Shown here: positions 1 through 8,094 of the stretch, in pieces | Position numbering within the stretch: position 1 is the stretch's first letter | How the letters are laid out: the number at the start of each line of letters is the position of its first letter | Assembly: GCA_937892105.1 (NCBI GenBank) | Contig: CALAUZ010000300.1 | Location: 1 to 24,721 of the forward strand | Length of the DNA: 24,721 nt | From: an uncultured Fretibacterium sp. | GTDB lineage: Bacteria > Synergistota > Synergistia > Synergistales > Aminobacteriaceae | Direction: 5' to 3' | The notes under the pieces: generated by a model | Databases searched by the model: none | The model's input: only the letters and a program-made list of their open reading frames with translations | Told to the model about the DNA's origin: nothing | Position numbers and translations under genes: made by a program

Positions 1-64
1 GTGGGCTTCAGCTCGACTTTATATGCTTGGTGTCTAAATGTACTGTTCATAACATAATTTTATA

Positions 65-982
65 CTATTTTATACTTAATCGACATCTAGCTTCACCTCC
101 TTTGTACTTTGCTCGTTCTTCCATCGCTTGACGCGTGTCATATTCTCCCCATGACGCTAAAATAATATCATTAACCGTTAATTTTTTGCGTTCACGAAGC
201 TCATGCCACAGTTCGTGCCCGTAATACGCCCATACGAAAAATATTGTCTCCCTCGCACGGCCAAACCTCGCCAGTACAAGCCAGCCTGATGAAGGGTTAT
301 ACACTACTACAGGGGAGGCATTCTGCGACATCATGCGCTTTAGCTCCATTCTTGAGAATGACAACTCTTCAAGATCCAACATTCCCTCATTATCTGGTTC
401 TTCAAGAAGACTGAACCATAGTCTCATCGTTCCGCCGTATTCAGAAAATATTTTCGGATCAGCTTTAAGCCACGCTTTCAGGCGCGTTATTGTCTCCATT
501 TCGCTCCGGTTTAACGCAAATCTCAAAGTCCAGTAAGCCTTTGTGAGAGGGTTAAAGGGGTTATTTGCCAGAATTTTATGGAATGACTGCTCGTCTTTTA
601 ACGGGTCAAGCAGTTCTGTGGATTGAGACGGGGGAATAATTGTTCTGAGCATTAAGACTGTATGTGTATGTGAGCCGGGAGGTTCTGAGACAGCAAGGAG
701 TTTTTGCCGCAGGGCATTAACTGCTTTGGGGTGAAGGATTGTAGGCTGACTGCCATCATTTTCGAGGGCAAGTGCCTGACTGTCGTAAAGTGATACTGTT
801 GTAGGCGGGGTAAGATTATTTGTGTCCGCATAAATCCAATTACAGCCCTTAGTTCCCAGCAGATATTTATTGTGAGGCAGAAGGAGCATTACGGTTGAAT
901 TGTCCGGCGGGTCTAGTTCGCCGGGTATATTTGAGGGCGGCAACTCTGCAATCGTTCCATTGGACATTAACTCTAGTAACAA
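65..982 (-). CDS. hypothetical protein, 305 aa, last gene of the yhaM operon
   Basis: I do not recognise this protein. It has no signal peptide or clear membrane span and looks soluble. The N-terminal third is rich in Pro, Thr and Leu; the C-terminal half is charged, with Trp and aromatic residues (WLVLARFGRAR, then YYGHELWHELRERKK). The HELWHE stretch recalls a metal site, but it is not a clean HExxH zinc motif and I assign nothing to it. The start is uncertain: TTG at 982 has an AAAGGTG ribosome-binding site about 10 nt upstream, while ATG at 967 is five codons further in. It begins 36 nt after the Ppx/GppA gene stops, on the same strand, so it is probably the last gene of that operon. No terminator hairpin is obvious in the 64 nt left before the window edge. 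Confidence 0.7.
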   Translation of the reverse strand: MLLELMSNGTIAELPPSNIPGELDPPDNSTVMLLLPHNKYLLGTKGCNWIYADTNNLTPPTTVSLYDSQALALENDGSQPTILHPKAVNALRQKLLAVSEPPGSHTHTVLMLRTIIPPSQSTELLDPLKDEQSFHKILANNPFNPLTKAYWTLRFALNRSEMETITRLKAWLKADPKIFSEYGGTMRLWFSLLEEPDNEGMLDLEELSFSRMELKRMMSQNASPVVVYNPSSGWLVLARFGRARETIFFVWAYYGHELWHELRERKKLTVNDIILASWGEYDTRQAMEERAKYKGGEARCRLSIK

Positions 983-1018
983 TTTATCTTTTTCACCTTT
1001 CTGGAAATTGTCTGTGCA

Positions 1019-1933
1019 TTATAATATATCACTTAGCAGAATACCGTGTCTAAGTCCGTTTATGCTGACGATACAAGATGAGGCGTTAAGTACCCTCAAT
1101 GCCGCCAAAACTATACATGCACTTCCGAGAATTACATCTGCCCTCGACTTCGGCAGCCCTATAATGTTCTCGCGTTCCTTCAGCGTCAATGATGAGTACA
1201 GCCTTATCTGACGCACTATATCTTTCCGTGTAAGTATTGTACTGTGCAGCCTCGATGGTATGAAGTTCTCGCAGGCATTCTTCACTCCTGACATCGCTAC
1301 TACTCCTCCCCCTACCGCTATAACGCTGAATGATGATGTCTTGAACCCGTCAATATCGTACTCAAGCAATTTATCACTCACATAGCTTACAGCATCATCG
1401 CATGATTTCTTCTTTATGGGAGTATAATGCTCACAAAAAAAACGTTCCGACAGATTTACCGCACCCACCGGAACACTAACAACACTCCTTACCTCTCGTC
1501 CTGATCCAGCAACAAACTCTGTGCTTCCTCCGCCAGTATCGAACATTACGACATCTCCCGCAAGATTAAAGCCGTCAACCGCTCCGCACCACGAATACCG
1601 CGCCTCTTCTTCTCCGCTGAAGACACGTACTTCAAGCCCGCATTCATCACGTACCATCTTCACGAAGTCCGCAGAGTTCCCCGCAGTTCTGAGTGCCATT
1701 GTACCAACGATGAATATTTCCGCCCCGTAATGCCGGGCCTTCAAAGCCATCTTAGCGACAGTATCGCAGGATAGTTTCATGCTTTCATCACTGAGAAGAC
1801 CGGTATGGCTCATTCCCCTTCCCAGCCTCACTACTTCTGTCTCATCACTGATAACGCTGACTTTCCCGCCATTAACACGGGCTATCCTCATCTTTATGGA
1901 GTTGCTGCCTATGTCTATTACCGCCTTAACCAT
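1019..1933 (-). CDS. Ppx/GppA family phosphatase (exopolyphosphatase-like)
   Basis: This is a short-form (304 aa) member of the Ppx/GppA family, enzymes of the ASKHA fold that remove phosphate from polyphosphate or from pppGpp. The N-terminal phosphate-1 motif is visible as VIDIGSNSIKMRI (Asp7), and the phosphate-2 motif as FDTGGGSTEF near residue 132. A third glycine-rich stretch, VIAVGGGVVAMSG, lies in the second half. The protein lacks the C-terminal HD-type extension of E. coli Ppx and GppA, so polyphosphate and pppGpp cannot be told apart as substrate. I place the start at ATG 1933 because AGGAGG sits 4 nt upstream; an in-frame ATG ten codons earlier lies inside the preceding gene and has no such site. 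It overlaps the YibE/F stop by 8 nt, which suggests translational coupling. Confidence 0.88.
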   Translation of the reverse strand: MVKAVIDIGSNSIKMRIARVNGGKVSVISDETEVVRLGRGMSHTGLLSDESMKLSCDTVAKMALKARHYGAEIFIVGTMALRTAGNSADFVKMVRDECGLEVRVFSGEEEARYSWCGAVDGFNLAGDVVMFDTGGGSTEFVAGSGREVRSVVSVPVGAVNLSERFFCEHYTPIKKKSCDDAVSYVSDKLLEYDIDGFKTSSFSVIAVGGGVVAMSGVKNACENFIPSRLHSTILTRKDIVRQIRLYSSLTLKERENIIGLPKSRADVILGSACIVLAALRVLNASSCIVSINGLRHGILLSDIL

Positions 1934-3047
1934 TAGACCTCCTGAATGCTTCCTGTGAGACAAAACTGAATGCCGTTGCAGGTATCGTCAAGAGAAGCCC
2001 AAGTGTCCCCGCAAGGCTCTGTACAATCTCCTGCGCTATGTACGGATCGTTGAGTATCCCAGTAAGTTCAACGCCGGCACTGCATATCAATACCGCCATA
2101 GGAAGCGAGCTGCCCATGTACGCAAGTATCAGCGTGTTAATCATGCTTCCCAGAACTTCAGTACCTACGTTGAGGCCAGCAAGCAATAATCTGTCCAGAG
2201 GGATATCGGGGTCATAGTCCACAAATTCGGACATTGACGCTGTAACTGACACTCCAACATCGAGAACTGCACCTATTGAGCCTATAAGCACTGACGCTAG
2301 GAGCAATCCCCTCATGTTGAGGAACGGAAGTGTTGAGGCAAGAAGCGCAGAACCTTCACCGGCAAGCCCCGACAACTCCCACAGGTATACCATTACAGCA
2401 CCGCAAAGAAACCCTCCTGTTACACCGCCAAGACTTCCCATCAACGCAACAATCCTGTAACGTGCATGACGGACAACGCATAATATTGTTACTGTCGATA
2501 TGATGAAGACGGAAGCGATTGCAAGCCATACTGTATCCCAGCCCATAACCGTCAAGGGTATCATCGTGAAAACGAGAACTGCAACTGACGCTCCAAGCCC
2601 CAGAAGTGCCAGAAATCCACGCCACCCAGTGAACGCCATCAACAAAGTGCAGACAAGCATTACCACCCCTGCGACTGAAGGTACACGGAATGCATCGGCG
2701 ATTGAGTATTGAACCCTTCCATCGTCAAAAGCGTCCCATACTAAGAGATAACGTCTGCCAGGTATAACGCTTAATCCTGAACCCGAAAGCCTCACTGTCT
2801 TAACATTAAGCTGTGTCTCTGCGTCATTCCCTGATAGAACCTGAAGTACCGTATTACGTTCAAGCATTTCATAGCTGTCTTCGCCATCGGAAGGGATAAC
2901 GCTCTCTTCGCCAGCCTCAAGAACACGGACTATAAGACTTTCGCTGCTGTTCCAATTTTTGACGGTTAAACGGTCAGCGAGGTAATAGAATGCCTGAGAG
3001 ATTGCCAGAGCAATAAGTATTCTGAAAAGAAGTGTTTTTGCCCTCAT
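1926..3047 (-). CDS. YibE/F family membrane protein
   Basis: A 373-aa multi-pass membrane protein of the YibE/F-like family. Residues 1-25 form an N-terminal hydrophobic anchor. Residues about 35-125 form a soluble, beta-rich extracytoplasmic domain. From about residue 127 onward there are seven or eight hydrophobic helices. The conserved family core is visible as IGAVLDVGVSVTASMSEF around residue 265. The function of the family is not settled; members have been tied to export or to phosphate-rich operons, but nothing here decides that. It starts 3 nt after the stop of the pseudouridine synthase and overlaps the Ppx/GppA gene by 8 nt. The ribosome-binding site is a run of G (GGGGG) about 9 nt before ATG, inside the end of the upstream gene. 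Confidence 0.85.
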   Translation of the reverse strand: MRAKTLLFRILIALAISQAFYYLADRLTVKNWNSSESLIVRVLEAGEESVIPSDGEDSYEMLERNTVLQVLSGNDAETQLNVKTVRLSGSGLSVIPGRRYLLVWDAFDDGRVQYSIADAFRVPSVAGVVMLVCTLLMAFTGWRGFLALLGLGASVAVLVFTMIPLTVMGWDTVWLAIASVFIISTVTILCVVRHARYRIVALMGSLGGVTGGFLCGAVMVYLWELSGLAGEGSALLASTLPFLNMRGLLLASVLIGSIGAVLDVGVSVTASMSEFVDYDPDIPLDRLLLAGLNVGTEVLGSMINTLILAYMGSSLPMAVLICSAGVELTGILNDPYIAQEIVQSLAGTLGLLLTIPATAFSFVSQEAFRRSNG

Positions 3048-3050
3048 GTT

Positions 3051-3959
3051 TTACAGCCCCCTAATGTCTATGAACTTTTGCATGTCATCTGGAAGCGGCG
3101 CAGTAAATTTCTTCCCCGCAATCTCAGCCAGTGAACTATGCACATCTTCCGGAAACTCTAATTCATATGCGTGCAATAATGGTCTGGTTACGCCTTTTAC
3201 TGAGCGTCGGGAAGAAAATTCCCCGTACTTTCTGTCGCCCAGTATGGGGCGGTGAATGTGCGCCGTGTGAACTCGTGCCTGATGTGTCCTGCCGGTGAGA
3301 AGCTCTATCCTTGCCAGCGAATATTCTCCGTCTGACGATATGCATTGACATCGCGTTAATGCCTTCACGCCTTCTGCTGAAACTTTCACGATGTTGTTCT
3401 CTGCGTCCTTCAGCAATGGTGCGTCAATCGTGATATCATCTGGCATTCTCCCCAATGTAATGGCCATGTACGTCTTCTTCACCCTTCTTGCCTTGAACAT
3501 CTCCTCCATTGCCCTCAGTGCTTCACCATGAAGTGCCACAGCAAGCACCCCCGTAGTGTTCCTGTCGAGGCGGTGAACCGGTGATGGTGTTGTAGTGCCA
3601 AAAACTCCCCATACTCGTGTAATTATGCTGTCGCCGTTGGGTTCGTCTGGCTGAACGAGCATTCCTGCCGGCTTGTTGAGAATGAGAACGTTTCTGCCCT
3701 GAAAGATTACGCCGATTTTCCCCCAACCTGTGTTCTTTATTGGTTTACGTTCATCGCTAATTCCCCATGGGACGGTAAGTTCGTCGCCGGAATGAATATG
3801 TGTTGAACCATCACGTACCCTTGTACCGTTCACGCGGATATCGCCCTTGCGGATTGACTTCATGATTTCACCGAGAGTTTGAGCCTTGAACATTGAGCGC
3901 AGTATCCTGTCCAAACGCCTCCCTTCATCATCGCTTGTTATCCTGACGTTGTAACTCAT
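3051..3959 (-). CDS. RluA-family pseudouridine synthase (RluC/RluD type)
   Basis: Converts uridine to pseudouridine in RNA, most likely 23S rRNA. An N-terminal S4 RNA-binding domain covers about residues 8-65 (GRRLDRILRS, then GDIRVNGTRVRDG). The catalytic domain carries the RluA signature HRLDRNTTG, with the catalytic Asp at about residue 132. ILNKPAGMLVQP and the later TGRTHQARVH stretch are both typical. The family order S4-catalytic matches RluC/RluD rather than RluA, but the exact target uridines cannot be read from sequence. I prefer the ATG at 3959: it overlaps the upstream stop as ATGA. An in-frame ATG at 3980 is possible but lies only 2-3 nt from its GGAGG. Confidence 0.9.
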   Translation of the reverse strand: MSYNVRITSDDEGRRLDRILRSMFKAQTLGEIMKSIRKGDIRVNGTRVRDGSTHIHSGDELTVPWGISDERKPIKNTGWGKIGVIFQGRNVLILNKPAGMLVQPDEPNGDSIITRVWGVFGTTTPSPVHRLDRNTTGVLAVALHGEALRAMEEMFKARRVKKTYMAITLGRMPDDITIDAPLLKDAENNIVKVSAEGVKALTRCQCISSDGEYSLARIELLTGRTHQARVHTAHIHRPILGDRKYGEFSSRRSVKGVTRPLLHAYELEFPEDVHSSLAEIAGKKFTAPLPDDMQKFIDIRGL

Positions 3960-4972
3960 TGTAACGTTATCCCCCGCCATAACCTCCTGTCGATTGCCGG
4001 AAGATAGTCCGTAATCTGGCTGTCAATGCTTAACGCGTCAATTTGTGATTTCCAGTACGAGAGCTTGAAGTCCAAATCATCAGCGGCATTAACGGCCATA
4101 GCTTCGGGAGTTACGGGCATTACGGGCGAACCAAATTCGCGTTTCCCGTGATGGCTTACGAGGATATGTCCCAAAGCGAGGGTAATATCGTTATCGAGTT
4201 TCTCAGCGTCAGCAATGCGCATGAACATGTTGTAACCCAATGTGATATGTTCGACAGCGTTGCCAGCCGGAGTAACTTGCGGGACAGGTTTGACACTGTA
4301 TGCCTCAAGTTTGCCGATGTCATGAAGGAGTGCGCCGGCGATAACGAGGTCTGTGCTTACGGGTATCTTGAAGTCCGCGTAATGCCGTGCAATGTCCCTG
4401 GCACCGATAGCTACGGAGATGGAGTGTTCGAGAAGACCGCCGATGTAAGCGTGATGAAGTGTTACAGCGGCAGGCCAGATACGGAATTTCTCCCACAGGC
4501 CATGCTTGAAGAACGCAGAATGAACGAACTCCCGCAATTTAGTGTTAGAGATTTCAGCGATTAGAGAGTTAAAAGTTTCTTCGAGGTATTCAGGTTTAAG
4601 CGGTGAATGTTTAGCGAACATTCTGGGAGGGAAATTGTCCTGGTCAAGGTAGCATATTTCCGTGAAGTTGTACTGTAACTGTTCCCTGTATTCTGCAATA
4701 CGCCCCATAACTCTGACGCTTGAACCCTCAAAACGGAGACCGCAGTTGTCGGGGTCAATAGGGAAGTCATCGCCAGCCTGAGTATTCCGCCAAGATGAAG
4801 CGGGCCAGATTTTGCCGTCAATATCGCCAGTACTGTCGCTGATGGTAATTTCCCAGAACGGATTGTCATTGCGGTCAACCCTTCTGATGAATTTAGAGAC
4901 AAGTCCCATAACATCGAAGTCTGAATTTTTAGGGAGTTGTCTAACGTCCCTTATGCTGAGAATTTTCTTCAT
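3956..4972 (-). CDS. YhaM-like 3'-5' exoribonuclease (OB fold + HD domain)
   Basis: This 338-aa protein has the YhaM layout: an N-terminal OB-fold nucleic-acid-binding domain (residues about 15-110; FWEITISDSTGDIDGKIW is typical) followed by an HD phosphohydrolase domain (about 150-320). The metal-binding HD pair is visible in LLHDIGKLEAYS (His217, Asp218), with upstream histidines in HHAYIGGLLEHS. YhaM enzymes trim RNA or single-stranded DNA from the 3' end. It is the first gene of the minus-strand operon and ends in an ATGA overlap with the pseudouridine synthase, so two RNA-acting enzymes are coupled. I see no Shine-Dalgarno sequence before ATG 4972, unlike nearly all its neighbours. The start is nevertheless plausible because the OB fold begins soon after it. 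Confidence 0.85.
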   Translation of the reverse strand: MKKILSIRDVRQLPKNSDFDVMGLVSKFIRRVDRNDNPFWEITISDSTGDIDGKIWPASSWRNTQAGDDFPIDPDNCGLRFEGSSVRVMGRIAEYREQLQYNFTEICYLDQDNFPPRMFAKHSPLKPEYLEETFNSLIAEISNTKLREFVHSAFFKHGLWEKFRIWPAAVTLHHAYIGGLLEHSISVAIGARDIARHYADFKIPVSTDLVIAGALLHDIGKLEAYSVKPVPQVTPAGNAVEHITLGYNMFMRIADAEKLDNDITLALGHILVSHHGKREFGSPVMPVTPEAMAVNAADDLDFKLSYWKSQIDALSIDSQITDYLPAIDRRLWRGITLQ

Positions 4973-4989
4973 GGTGAGAAGTGAAATTT

Positions 4990-5019
4990 TTGCCTTTCGT
5001 GTGAATTTCGTAATATTAT
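4990..5019 (+). promoter_or_regulatory. putative promoter of the dcd-nadK-recN operon
   Basis: TTGCCT at 4990-4995 and TATTAT at 5014-5019 are 18 nt apart and lie just upstream of dcd. The match to the sigma-70 consensus is 4/6 and 5/6. The -10 almost coincides with one for the opposite strand. Confidence 0.45.
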
Positions 5020-5023
5020 ATCA
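5015..5023 (-). promoter_or_regulatory. putative extended -10 promoter of the yhaM operon
   Basis: Read on the minus strand this is TGATATAAT, a perfect TATAAT preceded by the TGn extension. No good -35 is visible. It would give a leader of about 35 nt before yhaM. Confidence 0.45.
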
Positions 5024-5045
5024 GCGTACAAAGGAGGAATTATTT

Positions 5046-5564
5046 ATGATACTGTCAGGATTAGAAATAAAGAAACATATAGGCCGTGAAATAATAATAG
5101 AGCCGTTCGATGAAGCGCGAATAAACCCCAACAGCTATAATCTTTCGCTTCATGACGAGCTTTTAGTGTACACGAACGCTGCATTAGACATGAAGGCCGA
5201 TAATCCTTCCCGAAAAATAACGATACCGTCTGAGGGATTAATGTTGGAACCTGGAAGACTGTATTTGGGCAGAACGTCAGAATACACGAAGACAGAAGGC
5301 TATATTCCCATGTTGGAGGGACGAAGCTCAATCGGTAGATTAGGGATATGCATACATGTAACGGCAGGATTTGGCGATGTGGGATTTGCGGGGTATTGGA
5401 CGCTGGAATTGTTCTGTGTTCAGCCGGTAAGGATATATGCTGGGGTACAGATAGCGCAGATATACTATCACACAATCACTGAACCATATGAACGTTACAC
5501 AAAGGGAAAGTACCAGAACAACACGGGGATACAGAGCAGTATGTTATACCAGGAATTTCGGTAA
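5046..5564 (+). CDS. dcd: dCTP deaminase
   Basis: Deaminates dCTP to dUTP, feeding dUMP and thymidylate synthesis. At 172 aa it has the normal length. The trimeric dUTPase-fold core is clear: EGRSSIGRLG (Arg93, Ser94, Ser95, Arg98 contact the triphosphate), HVTAGFGDVGFAGYWTLEL with the expected catalytic Glu at 121, and a C-terminal YQNNTGIQSS stretch that closes over the nucleotide. I cannot tell from sequence whether it also has the dUTPase activity of the bifunctional archaeal-type enzymes. The start at 5046 is fixed by AAGGAGG at 5031-5037, 8 nt upstream; the reading frame stays open further 5' but overlaps the divergent gene and has no signal. First gene of a plus-strand operon with NAD kinase and recN. 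Confidence 0.92.
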   Translation: MILSGLEIKKHIGREIIIEPFDEARINPNSYNLSLHDELLVYTNAALDMKADNPSRKITIPSEGLMLEPGRLYLGRTSEYTKTEGYIPMLEGRSSIGRLGICIHVTAGFGDVGFAGYWTLELFCVQPVRIYAGVQIAQIYYHTITEPYERYTKGKYQNNTGIQSSMLYQEFR

Positions 5565-5595
5565 GCTATAATAGTTTGACAGGAGAAGACGAAGC

Positions 5596-6456
5596 GTGAA
5601 AGACTTAGGAATGATAGTAAACTTGCGAAAGCCCGAAGCCCTAAGCATGGCCGCCAAATTATTGCAATGGGGAAAGGATAACGGCTGTCCATTCTTACTG
5701 CCGCATCATGAAGCGAGTGTATTAACGACTACCGGGCTTGAAGATGAACAGTGGTTAAGGACTGTGAAACTTGCGGTAGTCATAGGAGGGGACGGAACCT
5801 TCTTACGTGCCGCAAGGTATATTATGGGAACGGATATAATACTTCACGGGATAAACATGGGACATTTAGGTTTTTTGGCCTCAAGCCGTCCCGATGATTG
5901 CGAACACGACATCAAGAACATACTTTGCGATAATTTTGACGTACTTGAACGGAGGGTATTGAGGTGTGTACTGTGCCATGACGACACAGTGCTGCACAAG
6001 ATATACGCTTTGAACGACATAGTGCTGACCACGAATGCAATAGCTCGTCTTCTGAACATTGAGATACTGTTCAACTACAAACCTTTCTGTGAAATGCCGG
6101 CAGACGGAGCAATAGTCTCAACCGCAACTGGCTCAACGGCATACGCACTGTCAGCAGGAGGCCCTGTAATTCCACCCCACATGGACGCAATGATACTGGC
6201 ACCATTATGCGCACACACTCTGTATTCGAGGCCGATGATAGCGGCAGAGGACGACTGTATATCACTGATACCGAAAGGGGTATCGCGGGACATAATGTTG
6301 ACGCAGGACGGGCAGTTAGCGTATGAGGTGTTGCCTGGCGACAGGATAGACATACGGTTATCACGAAGCAAGAAGATTAGGACAGTGAACCTGCCAGGCC
6401 GTAATTTTCTTGATATAGTGAGGGAGAAACTAGGCTGGGGGCAGGCATTCCGATAG
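5596..6456 (+). CDS. nadK: NAD kinase
   Basis: Phosphorylates NAD+ to NADP+ with ATP or polyphosphate. The 286-aa protein shows the diagnostic GGDGT motif (residues 64-68; Asp66 catalytic), followed by GINMGHLGFLA. The second conserved block reads PADGAIVSTATGSTAYALS, the NAD-binding and oligomer region. All core motifs of bacterial NadK/PpnK are intact. The start is GTG at 5596 with AGGAG about 10 nt upstream. It lies 31 nt after dcd and its TAG stop overlaps the GTG start of recN by one base, so the two are translationally coupled. The pairing nadK-recN is a common bacterial arrangement. Confidence 0.95.
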   Translation: MKDLGMIVNLRKPEALSMAAKLLQWGKDNGCPFLLPHHEASVLTTTGLEDEQWLRTVKLAVVIGGDGTFLRAARYIMGTDIILHGINMGHLGFLASSRPDDCEHDIKNILCDNFDVLERRVLRCVLCHDDTVLHKIYALNDIVLTTNAIARLLNIEILFNYKPFCEMPADGAIVSTATGSTAYALSAGGPVIPPHMDAMILAPLCAHTLYSRPMIAAEDDCISLIPKGVSRDIMLTQDGQLAYEVLPGDRIDIRLSRSKKIRTVNLPGRNFLDIVREKLGWGQAFR

Positions 6457-8033
6457 TGTTGGAGAGAGTGATAATCCGCAACATAGGCGGAATAAGCGAG
6501 GCAGAATTAGAGTTTACGCCAGGACTGAACGTAATAACGGGAGAGAGCGGCGCGGGAAAATCGAGTGTTGTGCGTTCGCTTGAACTTTTGACGGGAAGCC
6601 GGGGCGGAGTGAAGTATATACGTGCAGGTGAAGAACGAGGGACGGTAACGGCATGTTTCAGTGAAGGGACAATAACGCGTGAGATACTGAACACTGGGCG
6701 TTCTCGTGCAAAGATAGACGGATTGAATGTGGGACTAAACGAATGTGCAGAGAGGGTCAACGGATTAGTGAGGATACAGAGCCAATTTGCACAGATGGAA
6801 CTTCTTGAACCCTCCAGACAATTAGCGATGCTGGACGCATGTTTGCCAGCGAGGGTGAGGGAGGAAGTTTTGCCATCATTCTGCGAGGTATACGAAAGGG
6901 CGAGGGTTAGCACGAGTGAATTGCGTGCAGTGAAGAAGCGCAGGGCAGAGATAGAGAGGAAGTATGCGAATGCGCGGGAGATATTCAGCCTTATGAAGAC
7001 AGCGAGACCTGAAGCAGGATTAGAGATGAGGCTGGAGAATGAACTTGCGGACATAACGCACAGAATATCGCGACGGGAGAAAGCGGGAGAAAGTCTTGAC
7101 GCATTAACGGGGGGATTATCTGAGAACGGACTTATCGGCAACACAGAGGCATGTTTCGAGGCATTGTATGACTTTATGGGAGAAGAAGACGCGGAAGAAG
7201 TCAGGCGTTCCATTGAGACGCTGTATCATGCAGTGAAGAACCTTTCTGGAACATTGGGCAATATTGCGGACGATGAGACGCTTCGGGAGGAGACGGAGAG
7301 GCGGCTGGGAGCATTGAGGCGGTTAAAGAGGCTCTGCAACATTCCGAACGAGGGAGAACTGCTGACATACTGCGAGGAGATATACACACATTTGGAGTGG
7401 TTAGAGAAGAGCTATAAGGACATGGAGGAGTTGTCAGAACGTTCACTGTCAGAGAAGAAGAAAGCGAACGCAATAGCGATGGAGATACGTCGTTCGAGAC
7501 ATGAGGCTGGGGAGAAGCTGACGAGCCGAGTAAACGCGATACTCTCAGAACTTGCGATGTCGGGAGTGAAATTCGGAATAACGTTCACAGGGTTACAGAA
7601 GTTGCGAAGGGACGGGGCGGACGATGTGGAATTTACGTTGACGGACGGGACGCGGACGGGACGAGTGGACAAGATAGCCTCAGGCGGTGAACTGAGCAGA
7701 TTATTGCTGGCGTTGCAGCTGTCGTTACCGGAAGAATGGCTGCCGCCTGTGATAGTATTTGACGAGGTAGAAGCGGGATTGGGAGGGAAAGCGGCGGTAT
7801 TGTCGGGGCTTCAACTGAGGGAATTATCGCGGAAATGCCAAGTGATACTAGTAACGCATGAGGCGAGTATAGCGGCATTAGGGAACACGCACATACTGAT
7901 ACAGCGAGTGAACGGGTTGTCAACGATGAGGAAGATTGAGGGAGAAGAAAGGGTGAAGGAGATAGCGAGAATGTTATCGGGTTCGCCTGACATGTCGGAG
8001 GCGTTGGAACATGCGAGGATATTGCTTGGTTGA
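6456..8033 (+). CDS. recN: DNA repair protein RecN
   Basis: An SMC-like ATPase that gathers DNA ends during recombinational repair of double-strand breaks. At 525 aa it is slightly shorter than E. coli RecN (553). Seen in order: Walker A GESGAGKSS at residues 29-37; long charged helical arms (about 140-360) typical of the antiparallel coiled coil; the ABC signature SGGELSRLLLAL near residue 409; and Walker B VIVFDEVEAGLGG near 431, followed by ILVTHEASIAALG. The start GTG at 6456 overlaps the nadK stop by one base; a TTG directly after it is an alternative. It is the last gene of the dcd operon and ends 61 nt before the convergent M13 peptidase. Confidence 0.95.
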   Translation: MLERVIIRNIGGISEAELEFTPGLNVITGESGAGKSSVVRSLELLTGSRGGVKYIRAGEERGTVTACFSEGTITREILNTGRSRAKIDGLNVGLNECAERVNGLVRIQSQFAQMELLEPSRQLAMLDACLPARVREEVLPSFCEVYERARVSTSELRAVKKRRAEIERKYANAREIFSLMKTARPEAGLEMRLENELADITHRISRREKAGESLDALTGGLSENGLIGNTEACFEALYDFMGEEDAEEVRRSIETLYHAVKNLSGTLGNIADDETLREETERRLGALRRLKRLCNIPNEGELLTYCEEIYTHLEWLEKSYKDMEELSERSLSEKKKANAIAMEIRRSRHEAGEKLTSRVNAILSELAMSGVKFGITFTGLQKLRRDGADDVEFTLTDGTRTGRVDKIASGGELSRLLLALQLSLPEEWLPPVIVFDEVEAGLGGKAAVLSGLQLRELSRKCQVILVTHEASIAALGNTHILIQRVNGLSTMRKIEGEERVKEIARMLSGSPDMSEALEHARILLG

Positions 8034-8063
8034 AGCACACGACGGTAATAGAGAGAAAGGAAA

Positions 8064-8085
8064 CCCCCGCTTATAGAAGCGGAGG
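8064..8085. repeat. hairpin between convergent recN and M13 peptidase; terminator or solitary IS right-end-like repeat
   Basis: CCGCTT (8067-8072) pairs with AAGCGG (8077-8082) around an ATAG loop. Two more C-G pairs lie beyond a bulged A at 8083. Neither strand has a strong T-run after it, so it is a poor intrinsic terminator. Flanks (AAACCCCCGC before, TTTACTC after) resemble the right end of the tnpB element at 16221-16255, which also has a single bulge on the 3' arm. Confidence 0.6.
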
Positions 8086-8094
8086 TAATTTACT

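Noticed and set aside
4148..4564. 138-codon open frame on the plus strand inside the yhaM-like gene
   Set aside because: Antisense to a clear OB+HD protein, with no start signal or recognisable domain.
4812..5045. N-terminal extension of dcd by 78 codons
   Set aside because: It overlaps the divergent yhaM start and both promoters. Dcd length and the strong AAGGAGG site fix the start at 5046.
6377..7213. 278-codon open frame on the minus strand inside recN
   Set aside because: It lies wholly antisense to recN, the product is Ser/Pro-rich with no family pattern, and there is no ribosome-binding site. It is a shadow of recN codon usage.
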